Below, in pieces: positions 45,871 to 58,747 of a stretch of DNA of 64,000 nucleotides. The DNA comes from Chionoecetes opilio (taxonomy: Eukaryota; Arthropoda; Malacostraca; Decapoda; Majidae), in NCBI GenBank assembly GCA_016584305.1, contig JACEEZ010021699.1, forward strand, positions 150,397-214,396. The letters are read 5' to 3'. The notes under the pieces are model-generated. The model had not been told where the DNA came from. It ran no database searches and worked only from the letters and a program-made list of their open reading frames with translations. The translations under genes and the position numbers were made by a program. Each line of letters begins with the position of its first letter. Within the stretch, counting starts at the first letter, position 1.

Positions 45871-48800
45871 CCATTCTTGCGACATGAACAGGTTTTTTTG
45901 TCGCACTTGCCGTGGCAGTTGCATTTGACTAGCTTCAGCAAGGATGCTGGAGCAGCATCCCGCTGCATCCTCACTGGCTTGAGCTTCTCCACATTATGGT
46001 CTTTGTGGAGCAACAACACTTAGTTGGATCAAGATGATATCCTAGCCAGGTCTTTACCTGGTGGTACACTCGGTAACTGTGGTACTTGGCTGCATCGCCG
46101 GTGGGTGGGAGAGATTCAGGAGGCAGATAGACCGACCTGGATGCCACATTGCTACTGAACCTGGCTGCTCTTTCAAAGTCAAGGGTATTTCCAGGCTTAC
46201 AGTTGTACAGGACTTCTAGAGAGGCCTGGCCATGCTTGTTAACATTATCATGGGTTTGATTTGGCTTCATGAATAAGCTGGCATGATCCTTGAGCTGATG
46301 GCATTTGCTCATTGCCATGACCTTCCCTATGCTTTACGGCCTCGACGTCGTATCACACCCTGTGACGTCATGTAGGAAGAGCAACGATGCAGTAAGGTCA
46401 GGGGCTAGATGATCTTATAGGATCCGGATGTTGAGGATCTTGCTGGCTGTCTGCAGGAAGATGACATGATGTCTGGGACTGAGATGGTGCAGCAGCAGGA
46501 CCAGCAGGTCGGTGTCGTCCCCAGCAACTGCCACTGATCTCCTCTTGGCCATGGTACATGCTGTTGACACAATGTAGTAGTCAGCATCACCAGCACTGTG
46601 ATGGAGTTCAACTCCAGCTTTCTCCAGCTCACTGTCAATGAAGTACAGAAACATCTGCTTGTTCCTGGGGTTTGCGAGGAATGCCTTCTTCTTCATAGTC
46701 ATTTCTGGCTTGAAGTTAACTTCTGCTCCGATGTAGTTTGAGCTGGTACGTCTGTGGTGTGCTTCATCCCTGGTAGAGGGACCACTTTCATAGCCATCAA
46801 ATATGACAACAGCATGTCTGTAGTGGCGATGTACATACTGCACATACAAACTGGACAGATTGGCATATGTTGTCTGTTTGGGCCATGGCAGCCGTTGCAA
46901 GAGTGCACCGCCATCAAGGACGTACACCACATCATCTGGGCATTGACTTACTACACAGGATGGTACCTTCTTCACCAGGCCTGTCTGGAGACTGGCCTTG
47001 TCTGGCAGACGCATCAGGAGACTGGTGTCAAACAGAGCTGTAGGGTAAGCTGACAACTCGTATGTGAACAAGCTTTCTGTATCAAAAGTACATGTTCCTG
47101 CCACAAAAAGGCGCTGGAACAACTGTTTCGGGTCAATCTCCAGGCGTTCTCCTTCAACTGCAATGTAAGTTGAGGCAGAAAGTGTGGTGACCTGATATCT
47201 CTTGCAAAACGTGTTCTCTGCTACCGATTTGCCCTGCATAGATTTCAGTATGGCATGACCAACTGACTCTGCTCTTTCTACATTCACAGACGTGTCAGCT
47301 ATTACTCCAGATGACAGACTACGCAGTTCCCTCGAATCCTGGGAGAAGGGTTTTCGTTCAGAGAAGTAGTTCAGGATGGTATGCACATCCTTGGCATCTC
47401 TGGTCATCCTAGCAGCTGACCTGTCTTTGTGAACCTCTGCTTCCTTGATGTCTTGAAGGCCGGTCACTTCTTTCATGGCCCTGTTGACTTCTCCACATGG
47501 TTGGGTGGACAGCAACCATATCAGACTTGTCGACTGTTCAAACTCCCGACCTCTTGTCAGACCACCAACCGCCTTAAAGTTCCTCGTGAGAACTTGTTCA
47601 GTATACAGGTCACTGTATATTCCTGCCCAGTAGTTGTTGCTTCTTCTCAGGACAAAGAGACCATCAACAAACTTGCTGTATATAAGTGGATGAGTATCCT
47701 GGAGCTTCTCCACTTTGTTCAATTACAAGACAAGGGACTGTGTGTAGTTGTGATGTCCTGAAGCAGCCAGAAAAGACAACATCTCCTTCAGAGCGTGTAG
47801 ATAGAGCAGCCAGTTTCCTGTGCGACCAGCCCTGATGAATGTACGGAGAATAGCAACAAGAGTCAAGTACATGAACCAGAGCTTGGCTGTGCGGTGTTTA
47901 CTCAGAGATTCACGCCATTCTGCAGAAGCTAATTTAAGTTGTGATGTATTTTCAGATGACAGAGCTTCGTCCAGGGTCAGGGTGTCTTCTGAAACTTGTT
48001 TGACAAGATATTATACTGCTGTCAGAACTTCTGCACTATTCTGAGGACCTGAAAGATAACACCACCATCACTTATCATGCCACAACCACCACAGGCATAA
48101 TGCATTCATTACACATGCAAAAAAAATGAATGCGTATTACTATCACCATTAATTAGAATAAACGCATGACTAATGTAACTAAATCTACGTGAAACTTTTG
48201 ATGCTGCATACCGACACAAGTTGCACACTCTTCATCATCTTCATCATCTTCATGCTCATCCATCATGTTCTGTACGTCATCATGTACTAAGTCTTGTACA
48301 CCCAAGTCTGGTTCAACTGATTCAGAAGCAGGAAGAAGACTCTTTGAAACAAACACAGCACCACACTTTTCAAGCATCTGCTCGAGGTCATAACATGCAA
48401 CACCAGGAGAACATTGTCAGGTATTTACATCATCTACAAAGAACATGAGAAGGAAAAACTACCTTCCATCTGATCTCCTGGGTGACTTGAGTCCTCCTCG
48501 CTGAAGACACAGGGTACAGGGAAACCGAGCATCTGTGCTGTAGCCATGGTGTTCAGAGCAGAGTCCACCAGCAGATGAGCCCTGACAGCACGTGCCACGG
48601 CCTTCCCAGACAATATGTGCTCCACACTGCCTTCAGCATACACTTGGGACATCACCTCCTTTAAGCCGGAACCAGCCATGAGACTACCAATAGAGCCCAG
48701 GAAGCTCATCTGTGTATGGAATCCACCCAGGATGAGGACGATCTGATGCAGTGGACTCTCTCTTGGCTGAGCTTCGATGATCATGAAGGCAATCCACCAC

Positions 48801-50604
48801 AACTGTTGGTCGGAGGTGATGACTGGAGCTGTACTGTACCGGTTAGCATGGTCCACAACATACTCCAACGTGGAGTGCACACAGGTAGGGTCAGATGGCG
48901 TGAGGTCAATCTTGGGCAGGAATATGTCAGAGCTTTTTCCAGGATGTTGGATGTTGCGATGCAGCATCTGCATGTACCCTGACCACACAGGTTGTGGTTT
49001 TGGAAGGTGGAAGACCACTGTCCACATCACATCAAGGTTGTCATTCTGTATGTCTCGCTGGAACACTTCAATATTGGTGTACATAATCTTGGACAGAACT
49101 GTCTTTGGATCTCTTTGTTCCACCAGATTCACTTTTGATAGTCGCTTGACGACCTCCATGTCCACCTTGAGTCGTGGGATTCTCCTGGTACTCTGGACAG
49201 CTGGGGTGAATGTCGCCATTTGGCCCATTACATGGATTGACCCGTGGCCATCTAAGGTTTTGGAGGCGTGGTCAACATTGTCTGCTTGGTACTGGAGGAA
49301 GGAACCTGCAACTTGTTCTGGGAGATCAACACCTTGCACTGCCGCAGCGTTGCTTCTGTACTTGTTTGCTTCTGTGTATGAAGAGCAGAAGCCAAGTTTG
49401 TTGATCATGTCAACCAGATCACGGTGACCATACTTGTGTTCCAGTGTCACGCTGAGACCAACTTGCAGGGGTGGGAGAAATGGCGAGGACATGTGGACTG
49501 CATGATAGACTGACCTATTGAGGCCACATGCAACTTTGCATTTCTGCTCTTGGTAATGCTGCCTAGGAGCAGTTGCAATGAATGAGGCAGGTATGCAACA
49601 TTTGAATCAACAGAACGCATATCCTCCGAAGTTGGGTACTCCTCATTATGACGTTCCATGAATTTTATCTCTGTTCTTATGAATTTCCCAACAGTTTCAA
49701 TAAGTCTGTCCATATCGGAGAGTTCTTTCATTTCACTTGCTCTGTCATGTGCTTCTTGAATGATGGATTTAACATTGGACGTCAGAGTGACGATATTAGG
49801 ACGTTGTCTGATGGTGGTAATTGATACCCTTGCACCATAGTGATTCTCCAGCTCTCGCTTCAGTTGCTGCGGGGTGTAGACTTCCTCTTCGGTCATGCCA
49901 CTCTATCTAAGCATAACTTGGTGCAATTCTTGCAGTGTGATGGTCTCATCGTCTTTCTCTTCCAGAAAGTCAATTGCATATTGAATAACACCAACTTTGG
50001 ATGTGCTTCTAGGTCGACCAAATTTTCTTCTCTTGGTGGAAGAATTGCATTCTTCAGATGCAAATTCCGGAGGGGCCTTTCCCTTCATGAATAGGTCCTT
50101 GCACGTGTGGTGGTATAGGGTCTCCTCAGCTGGTAGATCATTTATCACTGGAAGACGAGACTGGAACTTCAAGGCCCAATCATCCTCCCTGGTGTGACAA
50201 TGACGTAGAATGTTCTCTTGAAACCCGAGAGTAATAACATGACTGTATCTGTAGCTAGCTTTGGTAGTATTTTTCTGTGCAAGAAACATTTCAACAACGA
50301 CTCCACAGAAGAGGCAGTGGGTTTTGAAAGCAAAGACATTTTCCTCAGCTGATCTCAGGTTTGCCATAACAACTTCAGAAGATTCACGATTTTTGGCAGA
50401 TTTGATAGTTTTGGGATTTGTGTGCCTGCTCCTGCATACTTTGTGCACAAGGATATCATGATTTAAGTCAAAGACCAAATCTGGGACATCTAAGTTTCTC
50501 TCTTTGTTTGCTTTGTTAATGCCAGCACACCCTTTCTCTGTCATTTTGACATAGTCATTGGACTTATCTAGGTCAATCACTTCTCTACAGATGACACACG
50601 CCAT
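45780..50604 (-). pseudogene. Large multi-domain PIN/FEN1-like nuclease with CXC domain (element B gene), unit 1
   Basis: Minus strand. N-terminal Cys/His clusters (CVICREVIDL...LVHKVC; CLFCGVVVEM; YHHTCKDLFMKG), then [30 protein letters not shown] and YQADNVDHASKTLDGHGSIH (to 48463). An acidic exon (48377-48212) is followed by a GT-AG intron of 163 bp (48211-48049, phase 1). The next part has LTRGREFEQSTSLIWLLSTQ, VVYVLDGGALLQRLPWPKQT, VVIFDGYESGPSTRDEAHHR, GDADYYIVST and VAGDDTDLLVLLLHHL (acidic PIN/FEN1 motifs), VTGCDTTSR, YHSYRVYHQVKTWLG and the CXC cluster CNCHGKCDKKTCSC...CTLACGDCKGITC. Breaks: stop 49903, frameshift ~49480, TGA ~48417, stops 48011, 47723, 46415 and 46334, frameshift ~46018. 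Function is unknown; transposition is inferred. Confidence 0.75.
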
Positions 50605-50716
50605 CTCTGTTCAGTCTTCAGTTAGTTCATCTACCCTCCACCACAATCATGCTGTATTCATGCATGCACTTGTGAAATAGACATCTAGATCAAACAATAC
50701 ACAAGTGTCATCCCTA

Positions 50717-52000
50717 AAGTACCATCCTAATAGCTGATGCATCATAGTCACCCTACCAATTAATGGCTTTCCATATCCTTGAATCGTCGTCATCCTCCAG
50801 TAACCTCTCCCATCTTCCTAATTCCATAATATCTACACGCACTCTCTCCTCATTCTCGGTAACACTGGTCTTAGCACACACGTACAAAGTGTGTTAGAAG
50901 TTGCTAACATAAGAATTAAAATCATCATCTCGTATGCATGACATTTGTTGTGTGATATTTATCAAAATACTATAATTGTTGATCTTATAGTACTTAAAGG
51001 ATTTTCGATCAATATAGACACACGGGGGTACCCGTGTCTTCGTGCCGACCTTCGTCGCTGCTCTTCGTTCCAAAATATATCCCTTTTATGGTACCCTTCA
51101 TCAGTCGTTCGTCGTTCGCCGCTCGACCTTCATCATGACTGATGGTACGGGGCCTAGTGTCGTTGCCCGACGTAGATTACCAGGGTCAACCCCTGTGCTA
51201 GTAATTCCCATGATTATCGGGGCGTGGTCAAAAGGGAGGTAACTACGATGCACCACAAACAAATTATTAACGGAGTCTAATAACTGGGGTGATACAATAC
51301 ACACATCTAACTCAGAGATCCATACATCAAGTTTGCGGTACGTCATGTCACTCACAAAATGCTTGTCAAATGTCTTCAGATTGTTTAACACCATCAGCTT
51401 ATTATCAATACAGATAGTAGACAGTATTTCAGCATTATCGTTAGACACATTAAAATCATCCATTCTGGATATTCCTATCTGGATAGGAATATAGGTTTGC
51501 TCATGACATTTGTACAAATGGTAAAAATGTTCTAACACTCTTACCGAACCTTGCATTCATATCACCTATTATGTTCTAACTCTCTTACCGAACCTTGCAT
51601 TCATATCACCTATTATGATGTAAGCATTACACATGTATTTATAATCAAGCTTTTCCAAAATAGCGGCACATTATTCGTAGGAATAACACTGCGAATCACT
51701 TGGTGGTATGTAGCAAAACCCAAACAAAACACCATAGATGTTCCGAAACTGTGGCACACTTGATCCCCAACTTTCATATCAACGTCATGCACTAAAGGAG
51801 CGATACATTTTCTTACAAGCACCATCGTACCTCCTCTGTCAGCTGATCCCACGGCCTTGCTTCAAAGGCTACGTACCCAGGTAAATGACCGGGTACATCT
51901 GTCTTTACTTCATTAAAACCAACTCCATCATACACATAATAGTTGGCTTACACTTAACTTTTACAACTTAGTACATACCCTATTTATGATCCAGGATATT
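50717..52000 (-). pseudogene. LINE endonuclease, unit 2 copy
   Basis: Same as 43109-44250 but with fewer indels: a frame from 51556 to 51101 joins DNAEILSTICIDNKLMVLNN with MTYRKLDVWISELDVCIVSP and LPFDHAPIIM. Upstream, 51852-51613 has RGGTMVLVRKCIAPLVHDVD and GDQVCHSFGTSMVFCLGFA. The Glu and Asp-x-Asn motifs are not clear. RT is absent because the unit starts inside the gene. Confidence 0.75.
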
Positions 52001-52310
52001 ACTTTAATTTGACTTACTTGCTGTGGATAATAAAAAAATAAACAGGACTCCAGCTATCAATTACTTCACCATCCTTGTACACCTTACGTTCTCGCGTATC
52101 GAGGCGGATGACACACCCAATAATTATTATCTGGCTTCTCCTTCTCAGCTTTCTCCACATCCCGCAGCCTCCACCACTCTTTCCTGACAAAAGGTTGGAC
52201 ATCCTTCTTTATATAAATTGTCTTGACGTTGTCGCTTGCTGTCTTCAAACGACTACTGTTCTCCAAGATGCGAATTCTCTGGTCTTTATCAGCCAGTTAG
52301 AAGTATGGTA

Positions 52311-52361
52311 CGACACACACACACATACATACACACACACACACACACACGCACACACACA

Positions 52362-52432
<71 letters not shown>

Positions 52433-52471
52433 ATCCATACAAACATGCACACACACACGGACACACACAGT
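52311..52471. repeat. (CA)n tract, unit 2
   Basis: Counterpart of 44704-44862, followed by the same TAC-rich sequence to 52676. Confidence 0.96.
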
Positions 52472-52676
52472 GTCTACTACGTTTACTACTACCACGACTA
52501 CTACTACTTTTAGTACTACTTCCCATTACTGTTATTACTGTTCTTTTACTACTACTGCTGCTACCATCAATACTGCTACTGCCACTGCAAATACAAAATA
52601 GTTGATTGCTGCTGCTACTGTTACTACTACTATTGCTATTTTACTACAATCGCTATTGCCTCCATAACTACTACTA

Positions 52677-53010
52677 TAGTCCAGTAATTAAATAGCAGAG
52701 GTTTGACAAAATTGCTTTATTTTGTTTCTGAACTGATTTTGACTGGAAATTAGGTTTAGCCATTATTAAGTTTAAATTAAAAAAAAAAAATTCATAAGTT
52801 AAAAAATTAAATATTTTAAAAAGTTTTAGTCATAAATTAAGTTTAGGTACTAGCCAGGATAACAAATCTACCCTGATCTGCTCACTGCTAGTACCCCAAA
52901 TTTGCCGTAATCCAAGATGGCCGACATCACGGGTACCGAATACCAAACATTACCATAGCTTCCAAACTAATAGAGCTATAAATGCAAACAAAGTGTCTAA
53001 TCCTATGTTT
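52677..53010. repeat. Left terminal inverted repeat of element B (unit 2)
   Basis: Pairs with 58494-58747 over CCTATGTTT...AGTGTCTAATCC, GGGGTACTA..., CTGATCTGCTCACTG and the outer end. The unit 1 counterpart is 45069-45402. Confidence 0.9.
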
Positions 53011-53388
53011 TGGGGGTCAGATAATTCATTTACAGCGTCTTTAATAAGATTGAGATGTTTTTAAAGCTTGATTGTGACAAGACTCCCTGATTACATAGCA
53101 CATGTAACTAAATGACTAGACAACTCGTACTACCTATAATCTAGTCAACTTGTACTTATCCACATCATATATGTATAACTTAATCTAAAATCCTGAGAGC
53201 ATAGTCATCCAGAGACTCTGCTTCCTGTTCACTGCATCATTGGTGCAGGTGATTTCCTTGCAGTAACCACAAGTCAGTGTACAGGGCATGATCTAACCCA
53301 ATGAATTAAACAACTCAAACTACCTACGTACAGTCTAGTCTATTTAAACTTATGCACATCACATTCCCAAATCTAACATCCAGACAGT

Positions 53389-56300
53389 TTAATCATCCAG
53401 AAGCTCTGCTTCACTGTTCACTGCAGCATTTGTACAGGTGATTCCTTTGCAGTCACCACAAGCCAGGGTGCACAACAGTCCATTCTTGCGACATGAACAG
53501 GTTTTTTTGTCGCACTTGCCGTGGCAGTTGCATTTGACTAGCTTCAGCAAGGATGCTGGAGCAGCATCCCGCTGCATCCTCACTGGCTTGAGCTTCTCCA
53601 CATTATGGTCTTTGTGGAGCAACAACACTTAGTTGGATCAAGATGATATCCTAGCCAGGTCTTTACCTGGTGGTACACTCGGTAACTGTGGTACTTGGCT
53701 GCATCGCCGGTGGGTGGGAGAGATTCAGGAGGCAGATAGACCGACCTGGATGCCACATTGCTACTGAACCTGGCTGCTCTTTCAAAGTCAAGGGTATTTC
53801 CAGGCTTACAGTTGTACAGGACTTCTAGAGAGGCCTGGCCATGCTTGTTAACATTATCATGGGTTTGATTTGGCTTCATGAATAAGCTGGCATGATCCTT
53901 GAGCTGATGGCATTTGCTCATTGCCATGACCTTCCCTATGCTTTACGGCCTCGACGTCGTATCACACCCTGTGACGTCATGTAGGAAGAGCAACGATGCA
54001 GTAAGGTCAGGGGCTAGATGATCTTATAGGATCCGGATGTTGAGGATCTTGCTGGCTGTCTGCAGGAAGATGACATGATGTCTGGGACTGAGATGGTGCA
54101 GCAGCAGGACCAGCAGGTCGGTGTCGTCCCCAGCAACTGCCACTGATCTCCTCTTGGCCATGGTACATGCTGTTGACACAATGTAGTAGTCAGCATCACC
54201 AGCACTGTGATGGAGTTCAACTCCAGCTTTCTCCAGCTCACTGTCAATGAAGTACAGAAACATCTGCTTGTTCCTGGGGTTTGCGAGGAATGCCTTCTTC
54301 TTCATAGTCATTTCTGGCTTGAAGTTAACTTCTGCTCCGATGTAGTTTGAGCTGGTACGTCTGTGGTGTGCTTCATCCCTGGTAGAGGGACCACTTTCAT
54401 AGCCATCAAATATGACAACAGCATGTCTGTAGTGGCGATGTACATACTGCACATACAAACTGGACAGATTGGCATATGTTGTCTGTTTGGGCCATGGCAG
54501 CCGTTGCAAGAGTGCACCGCCATCAAGGACGTACACCACATCATCTGGGCATTGACTTACTACACAGGATGGTACCTTCTTCACCAGGCCTGTCTGGAGA
54601 CTGGCCTTGTCTGGCAGACGCATCAGGAGACTGGTGTCAAACAGAGCTGTAGGGTAAGCTGACAACTCGTATGTGAACAAGCTTTCTGTATCAAAAGTAC
54701 ATGTTCCTGCCACAAAAAGGCGCTGGAACAACTGTTTCGGGTCAATCTCCAGGCGTTCTCCTTCAACTGCAATGTAAGTTGAGGCAGAAAGTGTGGTGAC
54801 CTGATATCTCTTGCAAAACGTGTTCTCTGCTACCGATTTGCCCTGCATAGATTTCAGTATGGCATGACCAACTGACTCTGCTCTTTCTACATTCACAGAC
54901 GTGTCAGCTATTACTCCAGATGACAGACTACGCAGTTCCCTCGAATCCTGGGAGAAGGGTTTTCGTTCAGAGAAGTAGTTCAGGATGGTATGCACATCCT
55001 TGGCATCTCTGGTCATCCTAGCAGCTGACCTGTCTTTGTGAACCTCTGCTTCCTTGATGTCTTGAAGGCCGGTCACTTCTTTCATGGCCCTGTTGACTTC
55101 TCCACATGGTTGGGTGGACAGCAACCATATCAGACTTGTCGACTGTTCAAACTCCCGACCTCTTGTCAGACCACCAACCGCCTTAAAGTTCCTCGTGAGA
55201 ACTTGTTCAGTATACAGGTCACTGTATATTCCTGCCCAGTAGTTGTTGCTTCTTCTCAGGACAAAGAGACCATCAACAAACTTGCTGTATATAAGTGGAT
55301 GAGTATCCTGGAGCTTCTCCACTTTGTTCAATTACAAGACAAGGGACTGTGTGTAGTTGTGATGTCCTGAAGCAGCCAGAAAAGACAACATCTCCTTCAG
55401 AGCGTGTAGATAGAGCAGCCAGTTTCCTGTGCGACCAGCCCTGATGAATGTACGGAGAATAGCAACAAGAGTCAAGTACATGAACCAGAGCTTGGCTGTG
55501 CGGTGTTTACTCAGAGATTCACGCCATTCTGCAGAAGCTAATTTAAGTTGTGATGTATTTTCAGATGACAGAGCTTCGTCCAGGGTCAGGGTGTCTTCTG
55601 AAACTTGTTTGACAAGATATTATACTGCTGTCAGAACTTCTGCACTATTCTGAGGACCTGAAAGATAACACCACCATCACTTATCATGCCACAACCACCA
55701 CAGGCATAATGCATTCATTACACATGCAAAAAAAATGAATGCGTATTACTATCACCATTAATTAGAATAAACGCATGACTAATGTAACTAAATCTACGTG
55801 AAACTTTTGATGCTGCATACCGACACAAGTTGCACACTCTTCATCATCTTCATCATCTTCATGCTCATCCATCATGTTCTGTACGTCATCATGTACTAAG
55901 TCTTGTACACCCAAGTCTGGTTCAACTGATTCAGAAGCAGGAAGAAGACTCTTTGAAACAAACACAGCACCACACTTTTCAAGCATCTGCTCGAGGTCAT
56001 AACATGCAACACCAGGAGAACATTGTCAGGTATTTACATCATCTACAAAGAACATGAGAAGGAAAAACTACCTTCCATCTGATCTCCTGGGTGACTTGAG
56101 TCCTCCTCGCTGAAGACACAGGGTACAGGGAAACCGAGCATCTGTGCTGTAGCCATGGTGTTCAGAGCAGAGTCCACCAGCAGATGAGCCCTGACAGCAC
56201 GTGCCACGGCCTTCCCAGACAATATGTGCTCCACACTGCCTTCAGCATACACTTGGGACATCACCTCCTTTAAGCCGGAACCAGCCATGAGACTACCAAT

Positions 56301-58213
56301 AGAGCCCAGGAAGCTCATCTGTGTATGGAATCCACCCAGGATGAGGACGATCTGATGCAGTGGACTCTCTCTTGGCTGAGCTTCGATGATCATGAAGGCA
56401 ATCCACCACAACTGTTGGTCGGAGGTGATGACTGGAGCTGTACTGTACCGGTTAGCATGGTCCACAACATACTCCAACGTGGAGTGCACACAGGTAGGGT
56501 CAGATGGCGTGAGGTCAATCTTGGGCAGGAATATGTCAGAGCTTTTTCCAGGATGTTGGATGTTGCGATGCAGCATCTGCATGTACCCTGACCACACAGG
56601 TTGTGGTTTTGGAAGGTGGAAGACCACTGTCCACATCACATCAAGGTTGTCATTCTGTATGTCTCGCTGGAACACTTCAATATTGGTGTACATAATCTTG
56701 GACAGAACTGTCTTTGGATCTCTTTGTTCCACCAGATTCACTTTTGATAGTCGCTTGACGACCTCCATGTCCACCTTGAGTCGTGGGATTCTCCTGGTAC
56801 TCTGGACAGCTGGGGTGAATGTCGCCATTTGGCCCATTACATGGATTGACCCGTGGCCATCTAAGGTTTTGGAGGCGTGGTCAACATTGTCTGCTTGGTA
56901 CTGGAGGAAGGAACCTGCAACTTGTTCTGGGAGATCAACACCTTGCACTGCCGCAGCGTTGCTTCTGTACTTGTTTGCTTCTGTGTATGAAGAGCAGAAG
57001 CCAAGTTTGTTGATCATGTCAACCAGATCACGGTGACCATACTTGTGTTCCAGTGTCACGCTGAGACCAACTTGCAGGGGTGGGAGAAATGGCGAGGACA
57101 TGTGGACTGCATGATAGACTGACCTATTGAGGCCACATGCAACTTTGCATTTCTGCTCTTGGTAATGCTGCCTAGGAGCAGTTGCAATGAATGAGGCAGG
57201 TATGCAACATTTGAATCAACAGAACGCATATCCTCCGAAGTTGGGTACTCCTCATTATGACGTTCCATGAATTTTATCTCTGTTCTTATGAATTTCCCAA
57301 CAGTTTCAATAAGTCTGTCCATATCGGAGAGTTCTTTCATTTCACTTGCTCTGTCATGTGCTTCTTGAATGATGGATTTAACATTGGACGTCAGAGTGAC
57401 GATATTAGGACGTTGTCTGATGGTGGTAATTGATACCCTTGCACCATAGTGATTCTCCAGCTCTCGCTTCAGTTGCTGCGGGGTGTAGACTTCCTCTTCG
57501 GTCATGCCACTCTATCTAAGCATAACTTGGTGCAATTCTTGCAGTGTGATGGTCTCATCGTCTTTCTCTTCCAGAAAGTCAATTGCATATTGAATAACAC
57601 CAACTTTGGATGTGCTTCTAGGTCGACCAAATTTTCTTCTCTTGGTGGAAGAATTGCATTCTTCAGATGCAAATTCCGGAGGGGCCTTTCCCTTCATGAA
57701 TAGGTCCTTGCACGTGTGGTGGTATAGGGTCTCCTCAGCTGGTAGATCATTTATCACTGGAAGACGAGACTGGAACTTCAAGGCCCAATCATCCTCCCTG
57801 GTGTGACAATGACGTAGAATGTTCTCTTGAAACCCGAGAGTAATAACATGACTGTATCTGTAGCTAGCTTTGGTAGTATTTTTCTGTGCAAGAAACATTT
57901 CAACAACGACTCCACAGAAGAGGCAGTGGGTTTTGAAAGCAAAGACATTTTCCTCAGCTGATCTCAGGTTTGCCATAACAACTTCAGAAGATTCACGATT
58001 TTTGGCAGATTTGATAGTTTTGGGATTTGTGTGCCTGCTCCTGCATACTTTGTGCACAAGGATATCATGATTTAAGTCAAAGACCAAATCTGGGACATCT
58101 AAGTTTCTCTCTTTGTTTGCTTTGTTAATGCCAGCACACCCTTTCTCTGTCATTTTGACATAGTCATTGGACTTATCTAGGTCAATCACTTCTCTACAGA
58201 TGACACACGCCAT
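53389..58213 (-). pseudogene. PIN/FEN1-like nuclease with CXC domain (element B gene), unit 2
   Basis: Identical in all translated frames to 50604-45780, with the same stops and frameshifts, so the damage preceded the duplication. Frames: 58213-57512 (zinc clusters, GRPRSTSKVGVIQYAIDFLE), 57505-57056 ([20 protein letters not shown]), 57101-56043 (DNVDHASKTLDGH), 55986-55821 (acidic exon), 55331-54024 (LDGGALL, FDGYESGPSTRDEA, GDADYY, DDTDLLVLL), 53927-53580 (GEDxLY-like block to QVKTWLG) and 53628-53389 (CXC cluster). This copy lies between both inverted repeats and is the one to use for defining the element. No host promoter is evident. Confidence 0.75.
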
Positions 58214-58493
58214 CTCTGTTCAGTCTTCAAGTTAGTTCATCTACCCTCCACCACAATCATGCTGTTATTCCATGCACATGCAGCCTGTAGAAATGAAACG
58301 AAATTAAGACATTTACAATCTAGAAACATTTCAAATAACAACAGTGAAGGCATGGTGTGAATTACAAATAAGACAGAATAAAGTAGAATCATATGACAAT
58401 TTTTTGCGCAACATTTAGAGCATGATTGCAATTATCTGCAATTAGGTCACATACAGACAAATAATACCATAATAAATGAACTCCTTGACCTGA

Positions 58494-58747
58494 AAAACAT
58501 AGGATTAGACACTTTGTTTGCATTTATAGCTCTAATAGTTTGGAAGATATCCTAATTTTTGGTTTTCGGTACTTGTGATGGCGGCCATCTTGGATTACAT
58601 CAAATTTGGGGTACTAACAGTGAGCAGATCAGGGTAGATTTTTTATCCTGGCTAGTAGACCTAATTTCCTGTCAAAATCAGTTGAGAAACAAAATAAAGC
58701 AATTTTGTCCAACCTGGGTGGATTTTTTTACTTTAATTACTGGACTA
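58494..58747. repeat. Right terminal inverted repeat of element B
   Basis: Only one right end exists for the two left ends. 58214-58493, between the gene start and this repeat, is non-coding 5' sequence. Confidence 0.9.

Larger units (their letters stand above)
43109..50716. repeat. Tandem duplication, first unit (~7608 bp)
   Basis: Matches 50717-58275 with an offset of 7606 to 7609. Differences are a few 1-4 bp indels and substitutions between 43.1 and 45.0 kb (for example AATAAGCTG/AATAGCTG, ACATTT runs, the CA tract). From 45.0 to 50.6 kb the offset is constant and all translated frames are the same. The last ~60 bp (50657-50716) has no counterpart at the end of unit 2. Confidence 0.96.
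45069..50716 (-). mobile_element. PIN-nuclease/CXC transposon (element B), truncated copy in unit 1
   Basis: Left end TAGTCCAGTAATTAAA at 45069 and left inverted repeat to 45402 are present, and the whole gene (50604-45780), but the right end is cut off by the duplication junction at 50716. See the complete copy at 52677-58747. Confidence 0.8.
50717..58275. repeat. Tandem duplication, second unit
   Basis: Starts AAAGTACCATCCTAATAGCT directly after unit 1. Similarity ends near 58275 (CACAATCATGCTGT), inside the transposon. The following unique sequence includes the right inverted repeat. Confidence 0.96.
52677..58747 (-). mobile_element. PIN-nuclease/CXC DNA transposon (element B), complete copy
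   Basis: A 6071-bp unit. Ends TAGTCCAGTAATTAAA and TTTAATTACTGGACTA are perfect 16-bp inverted repeats; the extended inverted repeats are 52677-53010 (with an extra ~90-bp AT-rich block) and 58494-58747. It sits in a TAC-rich tract, with CTA on each side (52674-52676 and 58748-58750), so a 3-bp target duplication is possible but not provable in a repeat. The only gene is the PIN/CXC protein. Architecture parallels element A. Confidence 0.8.

Noticed and set aside
48777..49427. 216-residue plus-strand frame (and its copy at 56386-57036)
   Set aside because: Shadow of the minus-strand PIN/CXC gene, which has conserved blocks on the other strand.
45069..58747. A single 13.7-kb element including both tandem units
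   Set aside because: The left end is present twice and the right end once; the inner 50717-52676 is LINE and microsatellite sequence identical to the left flank, so a tandem duplication explains it better.
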